Counted from the first letter of the stretch, positions 11,119-19,819 are shown. The stretch: DNA of 64,000 bases from Peribacillus frigoritolerans (GCF_040250305.1 NZ_CP158190.1:103501-167500), one strand, 5' to 3'. Program-made: numbers and translations. The notes: generated from the sequence alone by a model not told the origin.

Positions 11119-12516
11119 ATGGCGATTAAAATATATAACACAGCAACAAGAAAAAAGGAAACCTTCGTCCCGATTGAAGAGGGAAAGGTGAAGATGTATG
11201 TATGCGGGCCCACTGTCTATAATTACATTCATATAGGTAATGCAAGACCGGCAATCGTATTCGATACCGTTCGTAGGTATTTGGATTACCGTGGATATGA
11301 TGTGCAATTCGTTTCGAACTTTACGGATGTGGATGATAAGCTGATTCGCGCGGCAAAAGAATTGGGTGAAGATGTACCGACCATCTCAGAGCGTTTCATC
11401 AAGGCTTATTTTGAAGACGTGTCGGCATTGGGCTGCAAAAAAGCGGATGCTCACCCAACCGTAATGGAGAACATGGATGCAATCATTGAATTCATCTCGG
11501 CATTAATTGAAAAAGGATTCGCTTATGAATCTGAAGGGGATGTGTATTACCGCACTCGTAAGTTTGAAGGATATGGAAAGCTTTCACATCAGTCCATCGA
11601 TGAGCTGCGAGTGGGGGCCCGTATTGAAATAGGGGAGAAAAAACAAGATGCCCTTGATTTTGCCCTTTGGAAAACGGCCAAGGATGATGAAATATCTTGG
11701 GAGAGCCCATGGGGTAAGGGGCGTCCTGGCTGGCATATAGAATGCTCCGCAATGGTCAAAAAGTATTTGGGCGATACGATCGATATTCATGCAGGGGGTC
11801 AAGATCTGGCTTTTCCGCATCATGAAAATGAAATTGCACAATCCGAGGCATTGACGGGTAAGACCTTTGCGAATTATTGGATGCATAACGGGTATATAAA
11901 TATTGAGAATGAAAAAATGTCTAAGTCCTTAGGCAATTTCGTCCTTGTGCATGACATCATTCAGAAGCATGATCCACAAGTGTTACGCTTCTTCATGTTA
12001 TCTGTACATTACCGTCATCCCATCAATTATAGCGAAGAAGTGCTTGAAAATGTAAAAGCGTCCCTTGAACGCTTAAGGACATCTTATCAAAACTTAAAGC
12101 ATCGTCTTCAAGTAAGTGACGGATTGACTGAGAATAATGATGTTTGGTTGGAGAAGCTTAATGAATTACAGGAACAATTCATTAAGGAAATGGACGATGA
12201 TTTCAACACAGCTAATGCAATATCCATGCTCTTTGAACTTTCCAAACAGGCGAATTATTACTTGATGGAGAAAAACACAGACAAGGAAGTAATTAATGCT
12301 TTCCTTGATAAATTCAACATCTTATTTTCTGTCCTGGGGTTATCCCTTGAAGAAGAGGGGCTTTTGGATGAAGAAATTGAAGGGTTGATACAGCAGAGAA
12401 TTCAAGCGCGGAAAGACCGCAATTTTGGGTTATCTGATGAAATTCGTGATCGCTTGAAAAACATGAATATCATATTAGAGGATACCCCTCAAGGTACAAG
12501 ATGGAAAAGAGGGTAA
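11119..12516 (+). CDS. cysS: Cysteinyl-tRNA synthetase
   Basis: Class I synthetase that charges tRNA-Cys, 465 residues. The HIGH motif is in [10 protein letters not shown] (about residue 36), KMSKS in [10 protein letters not shown] (about 266), and the zinc ligands include Cys28 (MYVCGPT) and the GWHIECSAM segment. Placed between cysE and mrnC with spacings of one and three bases, it belongs to one T-box controlled unit. Confidence 0.97.
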   Translation: MAIKIYNTATRKKETFVPIEEGKVKMYVCGPTVYNYIHIGNARPAIVFDTVRRYLDYRGYDVQFVSNFTDVDDKLIRAAKELGEDVPTISERFIKAYFEDVSALGCKKADAHPTVMENMDAIIEFISALIEKGFAYESEGDVYYRTRKFEGYGKLSHQSIDELRVGARIEIGEKKQDALDFALWKTAKDDEISWESPWGKGRPGWHIECSAMVKKYLGDTIDIHAGGQDLAFPHHENEIAQSEALTGKTFANYWMHNGYINIENEKMSKSLGNFVLVHDIIQKHDPQVLRFFMLSVHYRHPINYSEEVLENVKASLERLRTSYQNLKHRLQVSDGLTENNDVWLEKLNELQEQFIKEMDDDFNTANAISMLFELSKQANYYLMEKNTDKEVINAFLDKFNILFSVLGLSLEEEGLLDEEIEGLIQQRIQARKDRNFGLSDEIRDRLKNMNIILEDTPQGTRWKRG

Positions 12517-12519
12517 TTA

Positions 12520-12942
12520 ATGCTTCATTACGATAGTAAGGTAGATGCAAAAATGCTGAACAGTCTTGCTTTAGCATATATAGGTGATGCCGTATTCGAA
12601 ACATATATACGGCATCACCTCATTCAAAAAGGATCGGTCAAGCCTAATCTACTTCATAAAAAAGCTACATCTTTTGTAGCGGCTAAGGCGCAAAATAAAG
12701 TCATCCACTTTTTCCTGGAGTCAGATTGTTTATCGGAAGAGGAATCCGCAGTCGTTAGGCGCGGGCGAAATGCAAAATCCGGTACGGTACCGAAGAATAC
12801 AGATGTGCAAACGTATCGCTACAGTACAGCCTTCGAGGCACTTATGGGATTTTTGTATTTATCCGGCCGAATAGAAAGAATGGAAGAACTCATCAAAAAA
12901 TCCATTGAATACATTGAAGAAGAAAAGGGGAGTAACCCATGA
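12520..12942 (+). CDS. mrnC: Mini-ribonuclease III (MrnC), 23S rRNA maturation
   Basis: A dimeric RNase III-type enzyme that trims the ends of 23S precursor rRNA. The 140 residues contain only the catalytic domain ([12 protein letters not shown] with its acidic residues, and the second acidic cluster [10 protein letters not shown]) and no double-stranded-RNA-binding domain, as is typical of Mini-III. The stop overlaps the start of rlmB by four bases. Confidence 0.93.
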   Translation: MLHYDSKVDAKMLNSLALAYIGDAVFETYIRHHLIQKGSVKPNLLHKKATSFVAAKAQNKVIHFFLESDCLSEEESAVVRRGRNAKSGTVPKNTDVQTYRYSTAFEALMGFLYLSGRIERMEELIKKSIEYIEEEKGSNP

Positions 12943-13682
12943 GCGAAGAATATATCATTGGCAGAAACCCCGTATTGGAAGCTCTTCGCTCCGAACGGGA
13001 TATTAACAAAATTTGGATAGCCGAAGGCTCGCAAAAAGGCTCGATGCAACCACTCATCGGTCTGGCGAAGGAAAAGAAGGTATTCGTGCAAATCGTACCG
13101 AAGAAAAAAATTGACCAAATGGCAGAAGGCATCCATCAAGGCGTTGTCGCACAAGTTGCTGCATATGAATATGTGGAGCTGGATGATTTATTCGCAAAAG
13201 CGGCTGAACGGGACGAAGCACCTTTTTTCATGATTCTTGATGAAGTTGAAGATCCGCATAATTTAGGGTCGATCATGAGGACGGCTGATGCAGTCGGTGC
13301 CCATGGAATCATCATTCCAAAAAGGAGAGCGGTGGGCTTGACTGCAACAGTGGCAAAAGCCTCGACGGGTGCAATCGAGTATATTCCGGTAGCTCGCGTT
13401 ACAAATTTGGCAAGAGCGGTTGAAGAGTTGAAAGAGCGTGGGGTATGGATAGTCGGTACCGATGCGAAAGGCAGCGATGATTACCGTAACATGGATGGAA
13501 AGATGCCTATCGGACTTGTTATCGGCAGCGAAGGAAAAGGCATGGCCCGGTTAATGAAGGATAAATGTGATTTTCTCGTCCGTCTCCCTATGGCAGGTCA
13601 AGTAACTTCGTTAAATGCATCGGTAGCAGCCGGTTTATTGATGTATGAGGTTTATAGAAAAAGAAATCCTCTAGGGCAATGA
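12939..13682 (+). CDS. rlmB: 23S rRNA (guanosine-2'-O-)-methyltransferase RlmB (YacO)
   Basis: SpoU/TrmH-family methyltransferase that adds a 2'-O-methyl to a guanosine of 23S rRNA (G2251 in E. coli numbering). The 247 residues comprise an N-terminal L30e-like substrate domain and a SPOUT knot domain with the motifs [21 protein letters not shown] and [13 protein letters not shown]. It overlaps mrnC by four bases, linking two rRNA maturation genes, and rae1 follows after four bases. Confidence 0.95.
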   Translation: MSEEYIIGRNPVLEALRSERDINKIWIAEGSQKGSMQPLIGLAKEKKVFVQIVPKKKIDQMAEGIHQGVVAQVAAYEYVELDDLFAKAAERDEAPFFMILDEVEDPHNLGSIMRTADAVGAHGIIIPKRRAVGLTATVAKASTGAIEYIPVARVTNLARAVEELKERGVWIVGTDAKGSDDYRNMDGKMPIGLVIGSEGKGMARLMKDKCDFLVRLPMAGQVTSLNASVAAGLLMYEVYRKRNPLGQ

Positions 13683-13686
13683 TGAA

Positions 13687-14196
13687 ATGAATATTCTGTT
13701 GGTGGACGGTTATAACATTATTGGAGCTTGGCCGGAACTGAGAGAATTAAAGGAACGGGATCTTGCTGCTGCAAGGGACCGGTTGATAGAAATGATGGCG
13801 GAATATCAAGCATTTACCGGATACCGTGTAATTGTCGTATTTGACGCTCAATATGTTCAGGGAATTGCCCGCATATTCAAAAATCACAAAGTTGACGTAA
13901 TTTTTACAAAAGAAAATGAAACTGCGGATGAAAGAATTGAAAAGATGGCCATTGAACTGAATAATGTCAAAACGCAAATTCAAGTGGCAACCTCTGACTT
14001 CACGGAACAGTGGGTGATCTTCGGCCAAGGGGCCCTAAGGAAATCCGCTCGTGAACTGCTTATTGAAATGGAAGAAATTCAAGGCGAAATCAAGAAAGAT
14101 GTAAGAAAAACAACGACGATAAGACCCGTGGCTAAAATTCCTTTAAGTGAAGAAGTGGCAGAAATTTTCGAAAAATGGCGCCGGGGTAAAATATGA
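13687..14196 (+). CDS. rae1: Ribosome-dependent mRNA endonuclease Rae1 (YacP)
   Basis: NYN/PIN-like nuclease of 169 residues that enters the ribosomal A site and cuts mRNA within translated reading frames in B. subtilis. The N-terminal LLVDGYNIIGAWPE carries the first acidic residue; VVFDAQ (about 54) and TADERIE (about 79) supply further acidic residues of the fold. It is the last gene before the sigH promoter. Confidence 0.9.
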   Translation: MNILLVDGYNIIGAWPELRELKERDLAAARDRLIEMMAEYQAFTGYRVIVVFDAQYVQGIARIFKNHKVDVIFTKENETADERIEKMAIELNNVKTQIQVATSDFTEQWVIFGQGALRKSARELLIEMEEIQGEIKKDVRKTTTIRPVAKIPLSEEVAEIFEKWRRGKI

Positions 14197-14200
14197 ACCA

Positions 14201-14230
14201 TTGACGGGTAAAATTTACCTGCTGTATAAT
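14201..14230 (+). promoter_or_regulatory. sigH promoter with a palindrome in its spacer
   Basis: TTGACG (14201-14206) and TATAAT (14225-14230) with an 18-base spacer. The spacer contains GGTAAAATTTACC (14207-14219), a perfect dyad around a central A, well placed for a repressor. The sigH gene of B. subtilis is repressed by AbrB, but whether this dyad is such a site is inference. Confidence 0.65.
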
Positions 14231-14263
14231 ATTTCTATCTGAGTCAGGTCAGGGGGATATAAT

Positions 14264-14914
14264 GTGGGTCTCAAATTCGGAATGAAGCTTAACGAAAAGT
14301 ATCTGCAGTTTGAGGATGATGAATTGATAGGGTTGGTGCACACTGGAGACAGTGAAGCGCTGGATTATTTGATCCAAAAGTATCGTAATTTTGTAAGAGC
14401 GAAGGCAAGGACTTATTTCTTGATTGGTGCCGATAAGGAAGACATCGTGCAAGAAGGTATGATTGGTTTATATAAGGCCGTCCGTGATTTTAAAGGGGAT
14501 AAATTATCTTCTTTTAAAGCATTTGCAGAACTATGCATTACGAGGCAGATCATTACAGCTATCAAAACAGCAACACGTCAAAAACATATTCCGCTCAATT
14601 CCTATGTTTCCCTGGACAAGCCCATTTACGATGAGGAATCGGATCGAACTCTAATGGATATTATATCGGGTACGAAAGTTTTGGACCCGGAAGAACTGAT
14701 CATCAACCAAGAAGAGTTTGACGATATCGAATTAAAGATGGCCGAGCTCCTGAGTGATCTTGAGAGAAAAGTGTTAGCTCTTTACCTGGATGGACAAACC
14801 TACCAAGAAATTTCGGAAGAGTTGAACCGGCATGTTAAGTCAATCGACAACGCCCTTCAGCGGGTGAAAAGAAAGCTCGAGCGCTATCTGGAAGTAAGGG
14901 AAATCAGTTTATAA
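14264..14914 (+). CDS. sigH: RNA polymerase sigma factor SigH (sigma-30)
   Basis: Alternative sigma factor for the transition state, competence and sporulation onset. The 216-residue protein has region 2 (ALDYLIQKYRNFVRAKA, EDIVQEGMIGLYKAV, region 2.4 AFAELCITRQII) and region 4 with its helix-turn-helix near the C-terminus (YQEISEELNRHVKSIDNAL). The GTG at 14264 is used because AGGGGGAT lies five bases upstream; the nearby ATG at 14262 is out of frame. Confidence 0.96.
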   Translation: MGLKFGMKLNEKYLQFEDDELIGLVHTGDSEALDYLIQKYRNFVRAKARTYFLIGADKEDIVQEGMIGLYKAVRDFKGDKLSSFKAFAELCITRQIITAIKTATRQKHIPLNSYVSLDKPIYDEESDRTLMDIISGTKVLDPEELIINQEEFDDIELKMAELLSDLERKVLALYLDGQTYQEISEELNRHVKSIDNALQRVKRKLERYLEVREISL

Positions 14915-15052
14915 TCCCTCCGCTTTTTCCGCTTAATTTCATCTGTCCCTTCTCCACATGGAAGTTTATTATTCACAAAGATTTTTAATGGATGTCAAGT
15001 AAACCGATATTCTGATTTCCGGTGCCCATAATCGTCGAAACCCGCTTTGATA

Positions 15053-15081
15053 TTGACAATAAAAAACAGCCGTGATAAGGT
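15053..15081 (+). promoter_or_regulatory. Sigma-A promoter for rpmG-secE
   Basis: TTGACA (15053-15058) and TAAGGT (15076-15081) with a 17-base spacer, plus an extended -10 element TGA directly upstream of the -10 box. Confidence 0.6.
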
Positions 15082-15115
15082 TTTATGGATATAGTAGATA
15101 GGATAGGTGTATCTA

Positions 15116-15265
15116 ATGCGAAAAAAAATAGTTCTTGCCTGCACTGATTGCGGTACAAGGAATTATAGTTATGAGAGCAAACAATCGACAAGCGGCGAAC
15201 GACTGGAAATCAAGAAATTTTGCAGTACGTGCAACTCACACTCGATTCATAAGGAAACGAAATAA
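15116..15265 (+). CDS. rpmG: 50S ribosomal protein L33 (zinc-binding, C+ form)
   Basis: A 49-residue protein starting [17 protein letters not shown]. It has two CxxC pairs (ACTDC and CSTC), so this is the zinc-containing paralogue; Bacilli usually keep a second, zinc-free copy elsewhere. The ribosome-binding site GATAGGATAGGTG is moderate. It precedes secE and nusG as in B. subtilis. Confidence 0.93.
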   Translation: MRKKIVLACTDCGTRNYSYESKQSTSGERLEIKKFCSTCNSHSIHKETK

Positions 15266-15315
15266 CCGTTCTATAAATAGATTGACAGAAGCTTCTAATG
15301 CTTGGAGGTACATTC

Positions 15316-15498
15316 ATGAAACGTTTTACCGAATTTTTCAGCGGAGTCGCCCGCGAAATGCAAAAAGTAAGCTGGCCGAAACGCAAGGAGCTTACCAAAT
15401 ATACAATCGTGGTGGTAACGACTGTAGTATTTATGGCTTTATTCTTTACAGTGGTGGATTTGGGCATTTCCGAATTAATTCGCTTAGTTATTGAATAA
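15316..15498 (+). CDS. secE: Preprotein translocase subunit SecE
   Basis: Small essential partner of SecY in the membrane channel. The 60-residue form is the short, single-membrane-span type of Firmicutes: an amphipathic helix (FFSGVAREMQKVSWPKRKEL) followed by one hydrophobic segment (VVVTTVVFMALFFTVVDLG). ATG at 15316 follows TTGGAGGTAC at good spacing; the in-frame upstream start at 15298 would overlap that site. Confidence 0.95.
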   Translation: MKRFTEFFSGVAREMQKVSWPKRKELTKYTIVVVTTVVFMALFFTVVDLGISELIRLVIE

Positions 15499-15521
15499 GA
15501 GATTCGAAAATAAGGTATAAT
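15491..15521 (+). promoter_or_regulatory. Candidate promoter overlapping the end of secE, before nusG
   Basis: TTGAAT (15491-15496) and a perfect TATAAT (15516-15521), but with a long 19-base spacer. A terminator-like hairpin lies only about 20-45 bases past the expected start point. Confidence 0.4.
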
Positions 15522-15547
15522 AGTGATAGAATAATATGTGTCAGCAG

Positions 15548-15570
15548 AAAAGCCCGGAAACGGGTTTTTT
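15548..15570 (+). terminator. Terminator-like hairpin between secE and nusG
   Basis: AAGCCCG and CGGGTTT pair around a GAAA tetraloop, followed by more T. It may end the rpmG-secE transcript or attenuate reading into nusG. Confidence 0.65.
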
Positions 15571-15753
15571 AATTTGTCTTTTTTAATAAGTGAAGAAGTT
15601 CAAAATCGAGCACTGCTGTAATATGTTCACCACAATATATTCTAGTTAAGTCGGGATGACGCCGTATGGTTTTTTGGCTAAAACGTTCAAAGATAAAGAT
15701 TAATAAAGAAAATGATTGATTGCAGGGAGGGAAGGACGTTAAAGTCCTAACAC

Positions 15754-16287
15754 ATGGAAAAGAATTGGTATGTAGTTCACACCTATTCAGGTTATGAGAA
15801 CAAAGTTAAGGCTAACTTGGAAAAACGTGTTGAAACTATGGGGATGGAAGACAAGATCTTTCGCGTTGTAGTTCCAGAAGAAGAAGAAACAGAAGTGAAA
15901 GATGGCAAAAAGAAAGTGACCAAAAAGAAAGTATTTCCAGGATATGTGTTGGTTGAGATCATCATGACTGATGATTCATGGTATGTTGTCCGGAATACGC
16001 CTGGAGTAACAGGTTTCGTAGGTTCATCTGGAGCTGGTTCAAAACCGACTGCATTGCTGCCGGAAGAAATTGAAGTCGTTCTTAAACGAATGGGCGTAGA
16101 TGAAAGCAAAATCGAGGTTGATTTTGAAATCGGTGATACGGTTCAAGTTAAGGAAGGACCATTTGCAACATTTGCCGGCCCTATTGAAGAACTTGATAAA
16201 GACAAAGGTAAAGTAAGGGTTCTAGTCAATATGTTCGGCCGTGATACACCGGTTGAACTTGATTTTAATCAAGTGGAAAAATTATAA
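15754..16287 (+). CDS. nusG: Transcription termination/antitermination factor NusG
   Basis: Binds RNA polymerase through its NGN domain and modulates pausing and termination. The 177 residues show the NGN domain (KNWYVVHTYSGYENKVK at the start, PGYVLVEI near residue 66, VRNTPGVTGFVG near 81) and the C-terminal KOW domain (GDTVQVKEGPFATFAG near 127). GGGAGGGAAGGACG precedes the ATG at rather long spacing. Located before rplK as in most bacteria. Confidence 0.97.
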   Translation: MEKNWYVVHTYSGYENKVKANLEKRVETMGMEDKIFRVVVPEEEETEVKDGKKKVTKKKVFPGYVLVEIIMTDDSWYVVRNTPGVTGFVGSSGAGSKPTALLPEEIEVVLKRMGVDESKIEVDFEIGDTVQVKEGPFATFAGPIEELDKDKGKVRVLVNMFGRDTPVELDFNQVEKL

Positions 16288-16299
16288 ACGGAAAAAAAC

Positions 16300-16328
16300 T
16301 TGAAATTGCCTTTTGAAAGTGGTAAAAT
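16300..16328 (+). promoter_or_regulatory. Sigma-A promoter for rplK-rplA
   Basis: TTGAAA (16300-16305) and TAAAAT (16323-16328) with a 17-base spacer, leaving a leader of about 125 bases before rplK. Confidence 0.7.
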
Positions 16329-16407
16329 TTCAAAGGTCAGTATGTTTCAATTTTTAGGCCTCAACGATACAAGCATTCTTTATTAATATATAAAGAATTC
16401 AAGATGA

Positions 16408-16433
16408 GTGGGAGGGTATTACCCTATTACCAC
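16408..16433 (+). promoter_or_regulatory. Hairpin motif in the rplK leader, similar to one before rplA
   Basis: The 26-base element begins GTGGGAGGGT and ends ACCAC: outer GTGG pairs with CCAC and inner GGGT with ACCC. A sister element sits before rplA at 16946-16971. Both stand just upstream of a ribosome-binding site, so a protein-binding autoregulatory role (L1 or L11) is a fair guess. Confidence 0.5.
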
Positions 16434-16461
16434 ATCACGGACTTATAAGGAGGTGTGTCTC

Positions 16462-16887
16462 GTGGCTAAAAAAGTAATTAAAATGGTTAAATTGCAAATT
16501 CCTGCTGGTAAAGCGAATCCGGCACCGCCAGTCGGTCCTGCATTAGGTCAAGCTGGTGTAAACATCATGGGATTCTGTAAGGAGTTCAACGCTCGTACAG
16601 CAGATCAAGCTGGTCTAATTATTCCTGTTGAAATCACGGTATTTGAAGACCGTTCATTTACATTCATTACAAAAACTCCACCGGCTGCAGTATTGCTTAA
16701 GAAAGTAGCTGGTATCGAGTCTGGTTCTGGTGAACCTAACCGTAATAAAGTTGCTACAGTCAAGCGTGATCAAGTGCGCGAGATTGCTGAAACTAAAATG
16801 CCTGACCTAAACGCTGCAAGCGTTGAAGCTGCAATGCGTATGGTTGAAGGTACTGCTCGCAGCATGGGTATTGTCATCGAAGACTAA
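16462..16887 (+). CDS. rplK: 50S ribosomal protein L11
   Basis: Forms the GTPase-associated centre of the 50S subunit and, with stalled tRNA, activates RelA. The GTG start at 16462 is chosen because TAAGGAGGTGTG precedes it and the protein then has the standard 141 residues ([20 protein letters not shown]). The upstream in-frame start at 16408 lies inside the leader hairpin and is rejected. The proline-rich N-terminal domain and the C-terminal rRNA-binding domain ([13 protein letters not shown] onward) are intact. Confidence 0.97.
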   Translation: MAKKVIKMVKLQIPAGKANPAPPVGPALGQAGVNIMGFCKEFNARTADQAGLIIPVEITVFEDRSFTFITKTPPAAVLLKKVAGIESGSGEPNRNKVATVKRDQVREIAETKMPDLNAASVEAAMRMVEGTARSMGIVIED

Positions 16888-16915
16888 TCCATGTAATTGC
16901 TATTTGTTTCTACGG

Positions 16916-16944
16916 GGTTGCGATTGATACTCGCAACCTTTATT
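16916..16944 (+). terminator. Weak terminator-like hairpin between rplK and rplA
   Basis: GGTTGCGA (16916-16923) pairs perfectly with TCGCAACC (16931-16938), followed only by TTTATT. It may be partial or an mRNA-stability element. Confidence 0.45.
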
Positions 16945-16945
16945 C

Positions 16946-16971
16946 GTGGGAGGTCATTCCGTTAAAACCAC
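16946..16971 (+). promoter_or_regulatory. Second copy of the GTGGGAGG...ACCAC motif, before rplA
   Basis: Same length (26 bases), same first eight bases and same last five as the element before rplK, and positioned just upstream of the rplA ribosome-binding site. Inner pairing differs (GGA with TCC), which argues for a shared protein target rather than chance. Confidence 0.5.
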
Positions 16972-16991
16972 AATTTAGGAGGATTTATATC

Positions 16992-17684
16992 ATGGCTAAA
17001 AAAGGTAAAAAGTATCTTGAAGCAGCTAAGCTTGTAGAAGTATCTAAGGCTTATGCTGTAACTGAAGCAATCGAAGTTGCTAAAAAAGCAAACTTCGCAA
17101 AATTCGATGCGACTGTTGAAGTTGCTTTCCGTTTAGGCGTAGACCCTAAGAAAGCCGACCAACAAATTCGTGGAGCTGTTGTTCTTCCGAATGGTACTGG
17201 TAAAACTCAACGCGTATTAGTATTCGCAAAAGGCGAAAAAGCAAAAGAAGCGGAAGCTGCTGGTGCTGACTACGTTGGCGAATCTGACTACATCAACAAA
17301 ATCCAACAAGGATGGTTCGAATTCGATGTAATCGTTGCGACTCCAGACATGATGGGTGAAGTTGGTAAACTTGGCCGTGTATTAGGACCTAAAGGTTTAA
17401 TGCCTAACCCTAAAACTGGCACAGTAACTTTCGATGTAACGAAAGCTGTTAATGAAATCAAAGCTGGTAAAGTTGAATACCGCGTAGATAAAGCTGGTAA
17501 CATCCACGCTCCAATCGGTAAAGTATCTTTCGAAGATGCTAAACTAGTGGAAAACTTCACTACTATCTATGATACATTATTGAAAGTTAAACCTGCGGCT
17601 GCTAAAGGAACTTACATGAAAAACGTTTCTGTAACAACTACAATGGGCCCTGGTGTGAAAGTTGATCCTTCTTCTTTCAAATAA
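16992..17684 (+). CDS. rplA: 50S ribosomal protein L1
   Basis: Binds the mobile stalk of 23S rRNA near the E site and in many bacteria represses its own operon. 230 residues, starting [16 protein letters not shown], with the conserved [19 protein letters not shown] signature at about residues 127-145. TTTAGGAGG precedes the ATG. Confidence 0.97.
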   Translation: MAKKGKKYLEAAKLVEVSKAYAVTEAIEVAKKANFAKFDATVEVAFRLGVDPKKADQQIRGAVVLPNGTGKTQRVLVFAKGEKAKEAEAAGADYVGESDYINKIQQGWFEFDVIVATPDMMGEVGKLGRVLGPKGLMPNPKTGTVTFDVTKAVNEIKAGKVEYRVDKAGNIHAPIGKVSFEDAKLVENFTTIYDTLLKVKPAAAKGTYMKNVSVTTTMGPGVKVDPSSFK

Positions 17685-17688
17685 ATAA

Positions 17689-17718
17689 TTGACATACCAA
17701 AACTATTATTGTTATAAT
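17689..17718 (+). promoter_or_regulatory. Strong sigma-A promoter for rplJ-rplL
   Basis: Perfect TTGACA (17689-17694) and perfect TATAAT (17713-17718) with an 18-base spacer, directly after rplA. Confidence 0.82.
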
Positions 17719-17724
17719 AAGTTT

Positions 17725-17880
17725 TGTTGTGAATAAATGAATACTATTTGTACCGTAGACAGTAGGTGCTCATTACGAGCTTAATTCCCTGCCGAGGTAA
17801 TTCGATAATAATAGTCCTGGACTATGACTTTTGAAATTACTGCCTTCATGTCTGCAATAGAGATGAAGGCTTTTTCTTTG
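17725..17880 (+). promoter_or_regulatory. L10 ribosomal protein leader
   Basis: A structured leader between the promoter and rplJ ending in an intrinsic terminator. Its position and size match the autoregulatory L10 leader of Firmicutes, where L10(L12)4 binding promotes termination. The 5' end is set from the promoter and is approximate. Confidence 0.75.
17842..17876 (+). terminator. Attenuator terminator in the L10 leader
   Basis: GCCTTCAT (17842-17849) pairs with ATGAAGGC (17863-17870), extended by TCT/AGA inside, and followed by TTTTTC. Confidence 0.85.
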
Positions 17881-17924
17881 AAACGGTATAAATGTTTTCA
17901 AGCAAATCTACAGGAGGTGTAAGG

Positions 17925-18425
17925 ATGAACGCAATTATTGAACAAAAGCAAAAAATCGTTGCTGAGATTTCTGAAAAGTTAACTTCAAGCCAATCAACAG
18001 TAGTTGTTGACTACCGTGGATTGACTGTTGCTGAAGTAACAGAACTTCGTAAGCAACTTCGTGAAGCTGGCGTTGAGTTTAAAGTTTACAAAAACTCTAT
18101 GACTCGCCGTGCTGCTGAAAGTGCTGAACTTAGCGCTTTGAACGAATCATTAACAGGTCCAAACGCAATTGCATTCTCAACTGAAGATGTTATTGCGCCA
18201 GCAAAAATCCTTAACGATTTTGCGAAAAAACATGAAGCTTTAGAAATCAAAGCTGGAGTAATCGAAGGAAATGTTGCAACTGCTGAAGAAATTAAAGCTC
18301 TTGCAGAACTACCTTCACGCGAAGGCCTACTTTCAATGCTACTCAGCGTGCTACAAGCACCTATGCGCGGACTTGCTCTTGCTACAAAAGCTGTTGCAGA
18401 GCAAAAAGAAGAACAAGGCGCGTAA
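17925..18425 (+). CDS. rplJ: 50S ribosomal protein L10
   Basis: Anchors L7/L12 dimers to the ribosomal stalk. The ATG at 17925 follows AGGAGGTGTAAGG directly and gives 166 residues ([19 protein letters not shown]), the family length; the in-frame start at 17892 lies before that site. The C-terminal helix that carries L7/L12 dimers ([20 protein letters not shown] and beyond) is present. Under L10 leader control. Confidence 0.97.
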   Translation: MNAIIEQKQKIVAEISEKLTSSQSTVVVDYRGLTVAEVTELRKQLREAGVEFKVYKNSMTRRAAESAELSALNESLTGPNAIAFSTEDVIAPAKILNDFAKKHEALEIKAGVIEGNVATAEEIKALAELPSREGLLSMLLSVLQAPMRGLALATKAVAEQKEEQGA

Positions 18426-18488
18426 GCTGACCGCTTATTTAGCCTGCTGATTCAAAAAAAAACCAACCATTTCGAGGAGGAAATAAAA

Positions 18489-18848
18489 ATGACTAAAGAT
18501 CAAATCATTGAAGCAGTTAAAAATATGACTGTTTTAGAATTAAACGACCTTGTAAAAGCTATCGAAGAAGAATTCGGCGTAACTGCTGCTGCACCTGTAG
18601 CTGTAGCTGCTGCTGGTGGCGCTGCTGCTGAAGAAAAAACTGAGTTTGATGTAATCCTTACATCTGCTGGAGATCAAAAAATCAAAGTTATCAAAGCTGT
18701 ACGTGAAGTTACAGGTCTTGGACTTAAAGAAGCAAAAGAACTTGTTGACAACACTCCAAAAGCAATCAAAGAAGCTGCTTCTAAAGAAGAAGCTGAAGAA
18801 ATCAAAGCTAAACTTGAAGAAGTTGGAGCTGGCGTTGAAGTTAAGTAA
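18489..18848 (+). CDS. rplL: 50S ribosomal protein L7/L12
   Basis: Multi-copy stalk protein that recruits translational GTPases. 119 residues: N-terminal dimerisation helices, an alanine-rich flexible hinge (about residues 35-50, with [16 protein letters not shown]) and the C-terminal factor-binding domain ([20 protein letters not shown]). CGAGGAGG precedes the ATG; a terminator follows. Confidence 0.97.
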   Translation: MTKDQIIEAVKNMTVLELNDLVKAIEEEFGVTAAAPVAVAAAGGAAAEEKTEFDVILTSAGDQKIKVIKAVREVTGLGLKEAKELVDNTPKAIKEAASKEEAEEIKAKLEEVGAGVEVK

Positions 18849-18861
18849 TCTTGCATAAACA

Positions 18862-18893
18862 AAAAGCTCGCTATCACTGGCGGGCTTTTTTTC
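18862..18893 (+). terminator. Terminator after rplL
   Basis: AAGCTCGC (18864-18871) pairs with GCGGGCTT (18880 onward, one G-T pair), followed by a run of T. Confidence 0.8.
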
Positions 18894-19037
18894 TTCATTT
18901 TTAAAGAAATGACGGAAATTAGCCGTTAATGGTTTGATAACGAGGATTTCGTTATTACGACATTCCGGCATGCAAGCATCCATTCTTCAATTCTCTTCTC
19001 TCATTAAATCTTCAATATTCCTTTCTGATAGGGGGAG

Positions 19038-19649
19038 ATGACTCTGACAGAGCATTACTACTCACAAAAACCGGATGTCGTAAGCAATCCGAAATTTTGG
19101 GATTTCACATTAAAGGGACGTACATTTCGCTTCAAAAGTGATAATGGTGTTTTTTCGAAAAAGGAAGTTGATTTCGGATCGCGTCTTTTGGTTGAGAGTT
19201 TTAACCTTAATGAGGCTGTGGAAGGAAATATTCTCGATGTTGGTTGCGGTTATGGACCAATTGGAATATCGATTGCGGCAGCTTATCCCAATAGAACGAT
19301 AGAAATGATTGATATAAATAGCCGGGCAGTTGAATTGTCAAGAGAGAACGCTGCATCTAATGGGATCGCAAACGTGAAGATTTACGAAAGTGATCGTTTT
19401 GACAAAGTTGCCTCCAATCAATTCGCAGCGATTCTTACGAACCCTCCCATTCGCGCAGGTAAAAGTGTAGTCCACGAAATTTTAGAAGAAAGCTATCGCA
19501 GTTTGGTAGCTGGTGGAGAATTATGGGTTGTCATTCAAAAAAAACAAGGAGCTCCATCCGCAATGGATAAAATGGAGCAATTATTTGGAAATGTTGAGGT
19601 GCCCGTTAAGAAAAAGGGTTACTATATACTATTATCCAAAAAGGTTTGA
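19038..19649 (+). CDS. ybxB: Class I SAM-dependent methyltransferase YbxB (RsmC-like)
   Basis: Probable rRNA guanine-N2 methyltransferase by family; substrate not proven here. 203 residues with the SAM-binding motif LDVGCGYGPIGI (about residues 69-80) and the catalytic NPPIRAG motif (about 135), where NPP is the N6/N2-amine signature. The ATG at 19038 sits almost on top of the GGGGGAG site; a CTG at 19044 would be better spaced and would make the protein start TEHYYSQKP like its relatives, so the true start is uncertain. Lies between rplL and rpoB as in B. subtilis. Confidence 0.88.
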   Translation: MTLTEHYYSQKPDVVSNPKFWDFTLKGRTFRFKSDNGVFSKKEVDFGSRLLVESFNLNEAVEGNILDVGCGYGPIGISIAAAYPNRTIEMIDINSRAVELSRENAASNGIANVKIYESDRFDKVASNQFAAILTNPPIRAGKSVVHEILEESYRSLVAGGELWVVIQKKQGAPSAMDKMEQLFGNVEVPVKKKGYYILLSKKV

Positions 19650-19674
19650 CTCTAAATTTTCGCTATGTTAGTAT
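19646..19674 (+). promoter_or_regulatory. Candidate promoter for rpoB-rpoC
   Basis: TTGACT (19646-19651) and TAGTAT (19669-19674) with a 17-base spacer, overlapping the end of ybxB. A second -10-like TATAAT at 19728-19733 lacks a good -35. Confidence 0.45.
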
Positions 19675-19787
19675 TATAAAATGCATATATATAATTCCGT
19701 AACTATGCAATTTTTATACCATTGGTGTATAATCAATGGATAATATGGGAAAAATATATAAATAATAGTTCGTTTTATGAGAAATAG

Positions 19788-19819
19788 TGGTTTTTAAAAT
19801 AAAAACCATTTTCTTTTTG
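19788..19819 (+). terminator. Terminator-like hairpin in the rpoB leader
   Basis: TGGTTTTT (19788-19795) pairs with AAAAACCA (19801-19808), followed by TTTTCTTTTT. It would act on any transcript from ybxB or the promoters just upstream, so it may partly attenuate entry into rpoB. Confidence 0.6.

Noticed and set aside
18540..18983. 147-codon open frame antisense to rplL
   Set aside because: It mirrors the codon pattern of rplL, is low-complexity (Phe/Ser/Lys-rich), and has no ribosome-binding site.
19728..19733. TATAAT as main rpoB promoter
   Set aside because: No -35 box at proper spacing (ATGCAA at 17 bases); the TTGACT/TAGTAT pair upstream is a better candidate, though still modest.
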